Notes under the pieces: model-generated | The model's database searches: none | Told to the model about the DNA's origin: nothing | What the model saw: the letters and a program-made list of their open reading frames with translations, nothing else | Translations under genes and position numbers: made by a program | Part shown: positions 24,201-34,500 of the stretch, piece by piece | How positions within the stretch are numbered: the first letter of the stretch is position 1 | Layout: the number at the start of each line of letters is the position of its first letter | DNA from: Pyrocephalus nanus | Taxonomy: Eukaryota > Chordata > Aves > Passeriformes > Tyrannidae | NCBI GenBank assembly: GCA_038380795.1 | Contig: CM076267.1 | Coordinates: forward strand, 35,836,232 to 35,900,231 | DNA: 64,000 nt | Direction: 5' to 3'

Positions 24201-27200
24201 TATGGGGCCAAAACTGTCAATACAGATTGTCCATGCATATATTCTGTGTATAAATATTTATTTATGGTGAAGGAATCTAAGGACAAATAGAGGGAATTTT
24301 AAAAATTTTCCTTACAGTGAGTTTCTTACTTGAAGCTGTAATCTCCAAAAATTATATCTCATCTAAAACATAATTTCTGGAACACTGCCCTTAATGGTGG
24401 CACCAGGAATTTGTTATCAATCAACCAACATGACTTTTAGGCTGAACATAAATCACTGACTCAACACTGATTAATGGTCTCTGGTTTTATCTTTCTTTTT
24501 ATATGAAGACAACTACCAATGCCTGTGGAAACCACAGAAGGAAAACACAAGTTGAACAGACTCCAGTTGAACATTAAAAAAAGAATTTTTGCATGTAAGG
24601 ATGGCAGCTGGAGGAACTCCTTAATCCACCTCACAACCCAGAGGGAAGAAATAATGCCCTGACTTGTAGGGAGCAGGAAATAAATTTGCAGGCTTACCTT
24701 GTCTCCCTAAGAGAGAAAGGAAGAAAACTAGTCCTTGCCTGAGAGCTACTGGACTTGTTAGCTTTGGAGAACCTGTGGGGTGGAAGAAACTAGGAGAGAA
24801 AGGAGGCAAGTTTCTACACTGTGGAGTTGATCCAAATCCAAGCAGGTGATGGAAAGAAAAAAATTTCTGCTCAAATCAGAAGGACCTGTGTTGTTTCAAC
24901 CCACAGTCATCTGACTGCAAGAGAAAGGAACTCCTCCTCAGAGCGAGGGTGAAGCTGTGCTTTCAGTCCTTTGCTTTAGCCTGTCCTGCCCAGCAGTGCT
25001 GAGGGTCTCTGATTTTCCTTAGGGTTTGACAAGATCTGACAGATTAGTCAAAATGTAGCCTGTTCCAAGCCAAGAGAAATCATCTCTTACCTTGTCCCTA
25101 TTCAGACATGGAGTAACTCCTGCAGCCCAGCCTCTCCCTGCTGCTCAGAAATAGCCCTCCCTTTTCCAGACCCCTCACCTTCCAGGCTCATCCTCACCTT
25201 GTCCAGCTCCCCCTCTGGCAGGGCCACCAGCAGACCCTTGGACATTACCAGTGGCCCTTCCCCCCAGGGCAGCCTTGGAACTCTGGGCTGTCCCAGAGAG
25301 CAGGGCAGGCAGTCATCCATCCTCCCCCCTCCAAAACGCCTAATTGCTTTTCAAGACCCCATAAACCTTTTTTATCCATGATGTCCTGGCCAAAGCACTT
25401 CACAACTTCATTAGATATGGCATGAAAACATCTCCCATTGCTTGCCTTGAACCTCCACCTCCTGGTCTTACTGGGTTTTATTTGCTATTTTTTTCAATTT
25501 GATGATTCTAATATCAAACACCCCGTGCTGAACACATTTTCACACATATCTCCAGCATTTCAGCCCTCTCATCCCTCCTCTACACCATAGGTCTTTAGCT
25601 GTCCCTTGTCCTGAGGTCATTCCAGGTGTGAATCACCACTCCTTGAACGTTCCAGAAACAGTTTTAGATCATTTTAAAATCTGTCAGTCTCATTTGGAGA
25701 CCGGTGTTAAGTTTTGTGCTGCCGGCATCACAGCTAAGACAGGACAGGAAAATGAGAACTGTAAATGTTAAAACACTGTTAGAAAGTATAAAACTGGAAG
25801 AGAGCTGGAAGAAGTATAAAAAAAGAACCCCAAAACTGAATTATATAACACTCATCTACATTTGGTAATGGATGCTTTTTATTATTCTATTTCCTTTCTG
25901 ATTAAACTTTTGTGAGGGTTTACAAGTGACCATATATTAACATTGTTATTTGTCGCCTCAGGAAGGTTGCGGAGTCTTGGTGGATCTTCCAACAGACCTA
26001 AAAATCAAGAGGTTTAAGAACAGCCCAAGCCTAGGTTTTCAGTGTTCTTCATGCCTATGCATTTTCCAGTCTTTAAATCAGTTTTCAAGGAATAAATGCT
26101 TTAGAGAGCCCTTTGAGGACCATCATGTCTGCTGTGTATTTAATGCTTTAAAGCAGCATTAATACAACACTTGATGATCGAGATCTTGTTTTCCTTAACA
26201 TTTATGCAAGCCATGATTTAAAAGTCGGACATTTTTCATGAGATTGGCATATTTTCTGGTCAATAAAATCAGTTGGCAGCTTCAAGTGTAGATTTGATTG
26301 ACGTCTGTGGAAGCTGCCTTAGTTCAAATCATAGCTGACAGTATCACACACCAACAGCTTCGGTGGAAGGAAAGTCCTGCCCCCCAGATCTTGTTTGAGA
26401 GCTTACAAACCATAGGACACTCACAGCAGAAAAAAAAGGCACAGGAAATTTTCATGCCAGTAAAGAGAGATCTCTCCGAGCGCATCAGTTTATTTTTAGG
26501 TTTATTCCCTGTAATTAGAGAGTGTCTGCAATTAAGATGTTTTATCCATTGGGGAACTTCCATTACCACTCTCCCTGCCCTGTCTGATCTGGAGCACAAT
26601 TAATTAAATCTTCATGACTCTTAGCTGAACTGAAAGATGATTCTTGCTACCCCTTACACTGCCACTCTCATTTAGTGGCCTGGGGACATTCTAAATAAAT
26701 ATTTACTTTCTTTTATCATTAAAAACCAGCATGCTCTCTTCTGAGCATCTTTTGGAAAAGGAAGTAAAAAATTATCAAAGAGAAAGGTCAGGACAGCCAC
26801 ATGCTGATGTCCCAAGTTTTCAGAGTGCTGTAGACATAACAGCCATGCAAAAGCAACAGAAATAAAAACATTCCAAATAACCATCTTTCCCCAAATCTCC
26901 TGTAGCATCTTCTCTATGGCCACTGAAGAGGCAAACACTGTGTTTTCTGAGGAATATTAATTTAGCATCATTGCTATCTCCACATTTCAGCTGAACCAAA
27001 ACAATTTTAACTCTGGCTTCTGCAGAGGAATCCTAGTTATGCAACCACAGGTCCTAAAGATTGCATATGCCCACCTTCCTTTCCTTCAAGAAACTTTCCC
27101 CAAATGCAGTTATGTAAAATAATATAAAAAATTAATAGGCAACTTCTGATACACCACTTCACAATTTTAAGAGATACAAAAATAAAGAGAGATAAAAAGA

Positions 27201-28357
27201 TAAAAAAGCCTGTGTCTTTGCACAAATCAAAGTGAAGGACTTAAGAATTTAAACTTTGATTTCTACCCCCCTCGGAAACAAAAGCTTCCATTTGAAGTAA
27301 TTTCTTTTACACCAAGGAAAAGAAAATATTAGCAAGCATATCCCAGTTGAGTTCACTATTTCACTCTAAAGAAAAAAAAGATGCATTCTAGTTCAGATAA
27401 TATTTTTTGCTTTGTTCTGTTTTTTTTGGGGTGGAGGATGTTTGTTTGGGGTTTGCTTGACCTATCTTCTTTATCTCACACTATAATTTCTCTGTAACTC
27501 CTCCAGACTGAGGTACAACTCTTCTGCTCCTACATTGCTGGGCTTGTTACCTTTGCCAGTGCCACTTGGGGGAAAAATAAGCACATTTGTTATTATATCA
27601 TATGCACCCATTTACAGTTCAGGCACAGCAACATAACAATTCTCTGATTAAAAAAAAAAAAATACATAGTTGAAAGGCAAATAACTACAAATATTTTATA
27701 ATGCTTTAAGTTTTTCTCACAGGTTATCAGTTCTTTATTAGAGCCCAGAGTTAGCAGTCTCACAGCACTTTGCTGCACCAAGATCATCACTATATTTGTG
27801 TATTTTTGTACTTTAAAGGCGCTTTAATGATTCAGTAGCTCAGGGTTGGGACAATCAGCATCTAATGAGAATAATCAGCCTATGTGAGACCTGCAGGGAG
27901 CTCTTCCAGCTCCTCTTTTGCCTTTTCCTTTCTCCATTTCTGCTTTCCCTCCTTTATTTTATGCTCTTCAACTCCATCCCCTTCCTCTCACCCCTCACTT
28001 CTTCCTGGTACTTAACCCTCAGCATGGGCACTACTGGTACCTGCCCCTTCTTCACTGCTGGTTCAGAACAGGGAAATATTTTGTTTGACTAGTCAGTTGT
28101 TTTAAGAAAAATGTAAGGTGTGAGGTATAATACAGAAGGTGTAAACCAGATTAGTGCATTTGAAACCCTTCTAATGCAAAAGCTCCAGTTCACTCCTCTA
28201 TATCGCATTTTAAAGAATTTTCATTTCTGCATCCCAAGGTCCTTCGCAGTCATCCCTGTGCCTGTGAGAAAAAGTTACCTTCAGAAACTACCCCAGATTT
28301 TATTACTACGTAAATTAAACACATCTTACTCATGTTTTCTTCATCGTCTACGTCCAT
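3099..28357 (-). CDS. ADARB1: ADARB1 (ADAR2) coding region, 7 exons, 3' end outside window
   Basis: This is the double-stranded-RNA-specific adenosine deaminase ADAR2, a nuclear enzyme that converts A to I in duplex pre-mRNA. Seven exons (28330-28404, 21738-22669, 15559-15673, 13643-13811, 13021-13169, 12249-12417, 3099-3280) give 1744 coding nt in one continuous frame, with junction phases 1, 0, 1, 2, 1, 2, 1. Domains in order are an N-terminal basic region (about 50-72), dsRBD1 (about 78-144), dsRBD2 (about 232-298) and a deaminase domain from about 320. Zinc ligands H393, C450 and C515, catalytic E395 and the flipping-loop glutamate E487 are all present, numbered one less than human ADAR2. 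The mammalian protein is about 700 aa, so roughly 120 C-terminal residues are encoded left of the window. I found no primate Alu cassette between 12418 and 13020. Recognition is by direct comparison with the ADAR2 family. Confidence 0.97.
4179..4315 (-). mobile_element. CR1 LINE 3' fragment
   Basis: On the plus strand it reads aatcacagaaccgtagaatg, ggctggaagggaccat, then cccctgccgtggtcagggac. This is the antisense of the avian CR1 3' end, so the element is on the minus strand. 5'-truncated. Confidence 0.8.
5671..6080 (-). mobile_element. CR1 LINE 3' fragment, about 410 bp
   Basis: It starts at the CR1 3' end (atcacagaatcactgaggtt) and runs through ggtgtccaact-like, gccatttcctctggtcctgt, agaagagaccaacccttccc and aggctgagccctcccagc. 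One of the longer copies here. Open frames across it are remnants. Confidence 0.85.
11488..11625 (-). mobile_element. CR1 LINE 3' fragment
   Basis: cccagaatggtttgggctgg, aagggaccttcaagaccatc, then ccctgccatgggcagagaca. This is the antisense CR1 3' end; it lies about 0.3 kb from a second copy in the same orientation. Confidence 0.85.
11951..12194 (-). mobile_element. CR1 LINE 3' fragment beside ADARB1 exon 12249-12417
   Basis: The order is the CR1 3' end (gaatggtttgggttggaagg), ccctgtccagcctggtcttg, ttctctgggcaacctgtgcc, and tcccccttgtcac. It ends about 55 nt from the exon's donor. It is complementary to the opposite-strand CR1 at 19190-19732 over most of its length. Confidence 0.88.
12249..12417 (-). 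CDS. ADARB1: ADARB1 exon with third zinc ligand and base-flipping loop
   Basis: The exon is 169 nt. It encodes [20 protein letters not shown], then GEGTIPVRS and [13 protein letters not shown]487 in GEGT is the residue that occupies the space of the flipped-out adenosine (human E488). C515 in SCSD completes the zinc site. The acceptor is TTGTCCTTCAG|ATCAAG and the donor AGCAAG|GTGAGA. A CR1 fragment begins only about 55 nt past the donor (11951-12194), unusually close to a constitutive exon. Confidence 0.96.
13021..13169 (-). CDS. ADARB1: ADARB1 exon with second zinc ligand (SPCGDAR)
   Basis: The exon is 149 nt, encoding [20 protein letters not shown] through [20 protein letters not shown] and PHEAAQE. 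C450 in SPCGDA is the second zinc ligand of the deaminase core. The acceptor is CTGTTTCAG|CAAT and the donor GAGG|GTATGA. It is where primates insert an Alu-derived cassette; here the 603-nt intron to the next exon contains no such exon. The end PHEAAQED differs from mammalian PHEPILEE, marking a tolerant surface loop. Confidence 0.96.
13643..13811 (-). CDS. ADARB1: ADARB1 exon with catalytic HAE motif
   Basis: This 169-nt exon encodes [20 protein letters not shown] through [20 protein letters not shown]. The CHAE sequence supplies zinc ligand H393 and the proton-shuttling E395, required for hydrolytic deamination of adenosine. K375 and neighbours correspond to the inositol hexakisphosphate-binding core seen in the mammalian structure (established for the family). 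The acceptor is GTGTGGCAG|GTACAG and the donor CCTGAG|GTAAGC. Compared with mammals, ISRRSLLRF is here IARRCLLKF, a mild change. Confidence 0.96.
14757..14870 (+). mobile_element. ERVL-family LTR fragment
   Basis: The segment contains ttgctgagcagtgcctgagg, then agcatcaaggctttcc, then gggtgggcaagag and ggacagagctgggacagc in the order found in the U3 region of the same LTR family as at 2691. No intact ends are seen. It lies in the 1.75-kb ADARB1 intron 13812-15558. Confidence 0.45.
15559..15673 (-). CDS. ADARB1: ADARB1 exon, start of deaminase domain
   Basis: The exon is 115 nt, the same length I recall for the mammalian exon. It encodes [20 protein letters not shown] through [14 protein letters not shown], the first helices of the adenosine deaminase domain. 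The acceptor is CCCACAG|GTTTTGG and the donor ACAACAG|GTAAAT. Phases 0 at entry and 1 at exit fit the neighbouring exons exactly. A poly(T) run on the plus strand lies just beyond the donor. Confidence 0.95.
16456..16522 (+). mobile_element. CR1 LINE internal fragment
   Basis: ggaggccctggcacaggctg, cccagagaaggtgtggctgc, then ccctggaagtgtccaaggc. A short plus-strand CR1 segment lacking the 3' tail. Confidence 0.75.
19190..19732 (+). mobile_element. CR1 LINE 3' fragment, about 540 bp
   Basis: The longest CR1 copy here. It includes ggttgttcagcctggagaag, gaagttcttccctgtgaggg, ctgtgactgcccctggatcc, caggctggacagggcttgaa and the 3' tail ctgtgattctatgattttatg. 5'-truncated. The 270-codon minus-strand open frame through it is an antisense artefact. 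Confidence 0.92.
21738..22669 (-). CDS. ADARB1: ADARB1 exon encoding both dsRNA-binding domains
   Basis: This 932-nt exon encodes residues 10-320. It starts [12 protein letters not shown], then a basic segment with KKRKK (about 67-71) that suits nuclear or nucleolar localisation. dsRBD1 begins at about 78 ([12 protein letters not shown], with the KKKAK helix-2 motif at 126-130), and dsRBD2 at about 232 ([12 protein letters not shown], with [10 protein letters not shown] at 279-288). The two domains place the enzyme on duplex pre-mRNA. The linker 182-231 is poorly conserved (glycine/serine/proline-rich), as in mammals. The acceptor is CACCGCAG|GTTCG at 22670 and the donor CCACAG|GTGAGA at 21737. 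The 47 nt just upstream form an alternative 5' extension controlled by self-editing. The exon is markedly GC-rich against AT-rich flanking introns. Confidence 0.97.
22670..22716 (-). promoter_or_regulatory. ADARB1: 47-nt alternative 5' extension made by ADAR2 self-editing
   Basis: Immediately upstream of the constitutive acceptor, the minus strand has an AA dinucleotide at 22718-22717, exactly 47 nt before the exon. In mammals ADAR2 edits this site to AI, which is read as AG and creates a proximal acceptor that adds 47 nt and shifts the frame (established for rat and mouse Adarb1). Here inclusion would change the frame after codon 9 and end at a stop at 22453-22451, giving about 97 residues without intact dsRBDs or deaminase. 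Position and length match the mammalian switch precisely. Confidence 0.9.
22682..22732 (-). promoter_or_regulatory. ADARB1: Editing-site arm of the self-editing RNA duplex
   Basis: This intronic segment contains the target A at 22717. It pairs with 23955-24006 of the same pre-mRNA. My alignment of 22686-22732 against 23955-24001 gives 34 Watson-Crick and 4 G-U pairs out of 47 without gaps, and 4 more pairs beyond a one-base bulge. The target A faces a U. Imperfect pairing with scattered mismatches is typical of selective ADAR substrates. Confidence 0.85.
23955..24006 (-). promoter_or_regulatory. ADARB1: Editing complementary sequence (ECS) for ADARB1 self-editing
   Basis: This is the complementary arm, lying about 1.2 kb upstream in the same intron (5' in the transcript). 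Its core is a seven-base perfect match, GTTACTC on the plus strand at 23995-24001, followed by TTTC after a bulge, plus the block around ATCCT at 23972-23976. The distance and intron agree with the ECS whose deletion abolishes autoregulation in mice. Pairing was worked out by eye from the sequence. Confidence 0.8.
24007..28329 (-). other. ADARB1: ADARB1 intron, upstream part
   Basis: Intron between the start exon and the ECS. It is mostly unique, AT-rich sequence with a GC-richer patch at about 24900-25380. No repeat or exon was identified with confidence. Confidence 0.8.
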
Positions 28358-28404
28358 GGTGAAATGTTTTTGCTGGTTCCTTGGCTGGCGGAGACTGCTT
28401 CTGT
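28330..28404 (-). CDS. ADARB1: ADARB1 exon with canonical start codon
   Basis: Acceptor CTGTTTTCCAG and donor ATGA|GTAAGA bound 75 nt on the minus strand. The ATG at 28357-28355 has a near-perfect Kozak context (TTCACCATGG) and gives MDVDDEENM before the donor, one residue class away from mammalian ADAR2. It ends in phase 1, and the spare A joins GT of the next exon to encode serine. The 47 nt before the ATG have no in-frame stop and encode a basic stretch when the R-domain exon at 33359-33458 is used; otherwise they are 5' UTR. So the same exon serves as UTR or coding depending on the upstream splice. Confidence 0.95.
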
Positions 28405-30660
28405 CTGGAAAACAGGGAGAGGGATATTGAGGCTTTAAGGAACCAGCTTACAAGGTAAGGCATTAAATGTCCTTTAAAAGCAGAGCAGTCTGGGCACCCT
28501 GGCTTTGCACTTGGATGTTTGCTCAAATCCTGACCCAGGATCCCTCCCAAAACTGAGATGACTGAAAGATCCAGCCCCACACCAGGCCAGAGTGGGTAAT
28601 GGAACTCTCTCTCCTACATATGGACTCCCCAGTTAACTGAAACACAAGATGATGTTACATTAAGGTTACCTGGAACTGGGGAAATAGGTTTTATTAACCA
28701 CAGGGACTTCCACTTCAAGAGAGACTGATCTAAAGGTGGATATAAGCACCTGGCACCAACATATAGCATTTGCTTTGGAAGAAGGCAACCCTTTTATCCA
28801 AATCAAAAGCAATCATTTAAGAGTGATGGGGTTTATGGTTTGGGTTTGGTGGTTTTTGATTTTTTTTTTATTATGCTAGTTCAGTTTTTCCGGAAAACTA
28901 ATCAAGCACATAATATCTGTTGCTTTCTAGGTAATTGTTCCAACCTCACAATGCCACGAGTGACCCCAAAACCACTCAGGGAGTAACACTTTTAACCAAA
29001 GATCCCTTAATACATAGAGGCAAAACTAGTGGAGCATTAATGGGCTTCACATTCTTACACTGGAGTGGATCAAATCACACAAATTGGTCTTGTACTTGTC
29101 AGTCAGCACTGGTGGAAGTCAAACAGTGGAGTCAAAGTCATCAAGAAGAGGAACCACACAAATAAAACATGGTCACTTGACAAGGGTGACACAATAAAAT
29201 CCACCCTAATTTTAATGGAGCCAAATGCCTGCTCTGCAACAATGAATTTATTCCATTTTTCTTCCCAGCTCTGGTGGGAAAACCTAGCTTTAACTCTACT
29301 CACATTAAACTGCAGTCAGTTTAGCTAATAACAAAAGGCAGAACTTGGCACTGATGATGTTCTTCACGCACAGATTGCACACTATAGTAATCCTTAATAT
29401 GCAATTACCAAGTCCAAAAAGAAACCAGACATTCCACCTCCACTCAACATTTCAGTAGGCAATTCATGCAAGGCATACAGAAGCAATCTGCAAATCCAGA
29501 GTACAGCTCTAAATGCCAAACATAACGAATTGCATTGTTCTGTTTTGGTCTTTTTAAAGCCAGTTTGGTTCTGTCTTTGGTAGCATAAAGAGAAAAACAC
29601 AATCCCCACAAAAGCTTCCATCCAAGAGTGAAAAGAATGTAGGGATGCAGAAACAAGTATTGCACTAATACACTAAAAAAATTACCACTAAATTACCACT
29701 AATAATAAATACCAATAGTACTACCAATACTTCTAATAGATAACCCTAATACAAAAACAGGTATCAGAAACTGAGAAACAAAGAACGACATTAAAGAATA
29801 CATACAGATGAGTAAGTCTGCAACTTCACCATCCATGCTAAGTATTGTAATTCAGTAATTTAAAACGATGAAATCTGTCTATTATCAGCTTAACAAACTC
29901 TCAGCACACTACTATTGCAATCTTCACAGGTTACTCTTCACAGCAAGAGCTAAACAGCCATTAGTGAAAATGTAAAATGCCATTAGCAATCATTACACTA
30001 ATTAATACCACACTTCTGATAGCAGAATGAGAAACAAACACATCTCTTTGTCACCACAACACACAGCTTCAAAAACAAAGCCCATGTAAGCAGATATCCT
30101 GAATCTACCACCATCACAAATGTGTATCATCCTCCCAGTGTGGGGCCTGAAGGGAAGGTGAATCCTCTTCACTCCCCAGGCCTGTCTGGAGAAGACACCC
30201 ACTCGAGTAACTAAGAGGAATTTGCCCAAAGAGGGAGGGGAGGTGCTGAGAAAAGGCACAGACCCACATTTCTGAGCACAGTGAAGCTGTTCAGATGCTT
30301 CACTAGCCAGGCAGCATCGACTCAACAAATTGCAAAACCCTGGCAATTAAGAAGGGCAGTAAAACCCCTCACTGATGTTGGCACCAGCAGAGCAGAACTG
30401 CAAAGGGGTGCAGAACTGAAATACTTGACCTACGTGTGATACTTGTCCCGAGGCTCCCAGGATCACCTAAAACAATTCACAGGACTTCCACAACTCTTCC
30501 TCTGTTTTTAATTCAAAGACTATGTACAAAGTGACCATGCAAGCTTCAGCTTATTCATCTAAGCTTTAGGTAAACTCTGGGTTTCAGAGTGCCACACTTT
30601 CTTCCCTGCCCCTGTCACCATTCCCCTTGTGCACTACAACTTCTCCACTGCTGTGTAACA

Positions 30661-30770
30661 AATCACAGAACCATAGAGAACCCTGGAATGGTTTGGGTTG
30701 GAAGGATCCTTAAAGCTCATCTCATGTCACCCCCTGCCATGGGCAGGGACACCTTGAGCACCAGCCTGGG
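30661..30770 (-). mobile_element. CR1 LINE 3' fragment
   Basis: aatcacagaaccatagagaa, ggtttgggttggaaggatcc, then ccctgccatgggcagggaca. This is the antisense CR1 3' end. Confidence 0.8.
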
Positions 30771-31027
30771 CATCTGTGTCACTCCTGGTCCCTGTCCTCA
30801 CTAAAGCAGATGGACAGAGGGAGGTGGGAGGATCATGCAGATCAGAGCCTTCTCCCCTCAAAGAGATTAGGAATTTGAGCAGAAATTTTGCTAAATGGGC
30901 TACTTGTATTTGCTCTATAGAAGCTGCTTAAATTTTTCCTATTACCCCAGAGAAAGGCTGATATTGATCCTAATTAACTCTGTACCATCAAAAAGACACC
31001 GGCATATTAATATTCCCATAAACCAGA

Positions 31028-31072
31028 TTATCTATTATGGATATCTATCTATATATTATATATAGATACACT
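31028..31072. repeat. AT-rich TATC/TATA simple repeat
   Basis: A tattatggatatctatctat then atattatatatagata stretch, imperfect and partly palindromic. Confidence 0.7.
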
Positions 31073-32370
31073 ATTATTTTTCATGGATAGTCTTATGCAC
31101 AGTTATACACAGCAGGAAATTTCTCTTTACAGTACCAGGCAACGCCTGTTCTGTATAGATACACATCTCAGATGCCACACTCAACGCCTACCCAAAATCC
31201 CCCTGTGCCGAAAAAGTCTAAAAATTGCGTCAACAAAAGGTGATTTTTTTTTTGTGGGCTACTAAATCGTTGTGATGTTTATTTGTGGGCTACCAAAAAA
31301 ACAAAACAAAACACCAAACAAACAAAATCATGATATTTATGCATCATCATGAAAGCACCGGTATTTTATTTTGTTGTGATGATGCACATTTCATGGCAAC
31401 CACCTCGGCTGAATGCCAGGTGCCCACCAAGCTGCTCTATCAGCCCCACTTACATTCTCTCCCCTGTCCAGCTGGTAAGATGGAAAACAATTCATAAATT
31501 GAGATAAAGCAGTTTACTAAAGCAAAAGGTTGTACAGGCACAAGCATAATTGAAACCAAAAGCATACTGACTGATTACAAAGCAAGCATTTCCAACATGT
31601 GAGTATCATTTCAGGATAAATTTTCCTTGAAAATAAATTCTAAGGTCTCCTGGAAGGTTGTAGAGAAAACTAATTCTCCTATTCAGTAAAGTCTTTTCAG
31701 AGTTATTTATTTCAGTGTATATGAAACAGTAAAATAAAATACTCCCAAGACAATAAAATGCTTTAAAGGCTTTAGGCAGTTGAGCTATTCCTAAAGACCA
31801 CAGATAGCCTCACATCAATTTTAACAAGTAAATACTACCAACACACATGTTGAATAAAGCTGAATAAAGATCGGAAGCATGAGCAGGTGGCTGGGAAAAT
31901 CTTTTTTGTGACCAGAGTCAAGTGCAATCACCACTGTGGCAGGTCAAAGAGATTTTGGGAGAGAGAGAGCGCGCTATTGCAGCATCAGATCCAAACCTGA
32001 ATCAGAAGACACAAAGGAAGGGGTTAGCTCTCCTTTTAACACTCCCCAAAGCAGGATGCCCAGTGCTGTTCATCCCTCACAGCCCAGATGGAGTGTCACC
32101 TCCCTGTCCTAACAAACCTGGGCTTCAAAGCTCACATTTGCTGCTGCCTGAACTTGGAAAGAGGGCAGGAGAAGGAGTCAAGCCTCCAGCACAGGTCAGC
32201 AGCCTTGGCCTGTGTCATTATTCAGACATTGCTTAATGTTTAAGCATTTATTAAGAGATTTTATGTTTTTTCCTAATCCTTTCCTTATAAAAAACCACAC
32301 TTGAATAGATTTAGCAGTGCTCAGCACCTCCCTCCAGCCCCCAGGGCTGCACCAGCAGATCACTCCAGTA

Positions 32371-32425
32371 TAGAATCATAAGAGCCATAGAATCATAAGG
32401 GTTGGAAAAGACCTTCAAGATCAAG
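32371..32425 (-). mobile_element. CR1 LINE 3' tail, short
   Basis: tagaatcataagagccatag followed by aatcataagggttggaaaag. Duplicated tail octamers of the CR1 3' end on the minus strand. Confidence 0.7.
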
Positions 32426-33358
32426 GGTATTTTTTTACAACATGGAGCAACAAACCTCCATCCAGCTGTCACCTGAATTCACTTGCTGAAGCCAAGGGAT
32501 TCTGCACAACAGCACACCCTGCAATATTCAGACCACAAACACCTTTCCTTTTCCAGATGCATTACAAGCCAGCTGCATCAAACAGGAAAACAACATCTAA
32601 ATATATGCTAATTTAAGTGAAGCCAGGAAAAAGTCCACTTTTAATTCTCTCCTGGTTTTGAAGTCTTTTAATTCCTATAGATTATTTCAAAAGATAGGAA
32701 GAACATCAGAAGTACTTAAAAATGTACCAGCTAACACTACAGTATTTGTCTTTATTTCCCCAAGAGACTGCTTGAAACATTTTTAAGTGAATGTTGGCAA
32801 TAGCAAGTACACCCCACATGATGACAGAGAGAGAGAACCTGCATTTCTTTTGTTTGAATATTCCAGGTATTCGCTGCATGCAAAGAAAGAGTTGTGAAAG
32901 ACCTTAAAAACTAGCTTGGTTTTATCCTCATCACTGAGGGAAAACCTAAATTTACCTTGAAAGGGAAATTTAGCAGCTAACAATGTTTTACATTCAGAAA
33001 ATGGCATTTATGCATAAAAACCCATAACTTGAGAGATGACACACAACTATTGGAGAACAGTGCAAGTCAGAAAGCTGCAGTTTTAGAGAAGTTTCATATT
33101 TGTTAAAGAAGTCCCCTCCTTCCAAACTTTGACAGCCAAGTGAAACAAAGTGCCAGGAAACACTGAAAGGTCTTGCTCAAAACATTTCCGACAAACAGGA
33201 TTTCTTATGAACCCAAAGTGCAAACAATGAAGTTGCACCCAGCAGTGATGGTTCGAGCCTCACCTGAAAACCCCATTTACACCACCACAATGCTTCCTCT
33301 GACTAGTTTGTCTCAACCACGCAGCAATTAAAACCAATTAAATGCAGCAATGAAATAC

Positions 33359-33458
33359 CTTTCCTCTCTGATCGTTTTGTCCTTCTCCGTTTCCAGCGCT
33401 GTCGGGCCGGGCTACCGAGGGTGCCCATGCTGAGAGCCACGGCTTGAGGGACTGCCAT
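33359..33458 (-). CDS. ADARB1: Alternative ADARB1 upstream coding exon (ADAR2R R-domain)
   Basis: On the minus strand an ATG at 33458 (and an in-frame ATG at 33428 in strong context, AGCATGG) opens a frame that ends at donor AAAG|GTATTT with one spare base. It encodes the basic run RQRWKRRRTKRSERK. The spare G plus AC from the start exon makes a codon for D, and the next 15 codons of that exon upstream of the usual ATG are open, giving SERKDRSSLRQP. From the first ATG the extension is exactly 49 residues before the canonical Met. The basic block followed by KDR resembles the arginine-rich R domain of brain-specific ADAR3 and the ADAR2R isoform described in mammals, where it promotes single-stranded RNA binding and nuclear import (recalled). 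The 5' end or acceptor of this exon is not clear; the frame stays open to about 33647. Confidence 0.8.
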
Positions 33459-34310
33459 GCCCCCACCCCACCACCCACCAGCCCCCCTCCCAGAGTGGCA
33501 GCAGAGTATTCCCAGGAGGAGGGTTATCCCTGTGCTCCCTTTCCCCAGCTCCTCCAACCCTGGCGTGCAGCGATGCACACCCCAGTGAGCAGGGATGAAG
33601 GAAGGACGCAGCTCCCCCCTGCCCAATGCAAGAGGCACATGCGACAATCAGACAGTTCTGTTCTCTCTTAGGCATCCTTTATGACTCTTCCTCACGTTCA
33701 CATTTCACACACTGCCCCAAAAAGGCACAAAATATACTGGGGAATAGCAGGAATGCATAAACATGTTTCAGGTTTACATGCAAGGGTTTGTATGCCAGGT
33801 CTGACCAAGAGCCTTCCCAATGTCAACGTAAACTGTGGCATTTTCCAGCCTTTTCATGAACTAAAAAGCAACATGTATGGGATAATGCGCTATTATCCTA
33901 TAGGATGACGTGATATTATCCTGTTTCCCAGATTTGAGCAATCAACCGAACACATGTTCATCCTGTGGATCCTATGGATCATCAGCCCAGGCTGGGGGGT
34001 TGCAGCTGTCCTTTAATCCTGCCTTCAGATTAAACCTCCTAGGACAAAAAAGCACACTCCAGCAGGGAATGCTTGCAGGTGCAAGCTCCACAGGTCTCTT
34101 CCTTTTGTTACTACAGTGATGAGATTTGTCTGACCAGTCACCTTCAGCTGCAGTCAGACCTTTATTTCTCAGTCTGTCAGGCCCTGGCCCTTTGAAACAC
34201 AGCACACCACTGAGTCTGGATGAACTCTGGCAGATGACTTTCGTGCACCATCATACTTTGACAACTACTCAGGCTGGCCTGTTTTGAAAAACATTGCCAC
34301 TGGCACCTCA

Positions 34311-34500
34311 CAGGGAAGAATTTTTTCCTGGCTTCTAATCTAAATCTCTCTTCTTATAGTTTAAAACCATTTCCCCTTGTTCTGTCTGCCTGTGTAAAAA
34401 GTAATTTTCCCTCTTTTTCATAAGCCCCCTTCAAGAACTGGAAGGTTGTAATGAGGTATCCCCAGAGCCTTCTTTTCTCTGGACTGAACAACCCTGTAAT
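34311..34500 (-). mobile_element. Old CR1 fragment
   Basis: A divergent match to the mid-3' CR1 region: gggaagaattttttcctggc, aaaccatttccccttgttct, tatccccagagccttctttt, ctctggactgaacaaccc. It is more diverged than the other copies. Confidence 0.6.
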
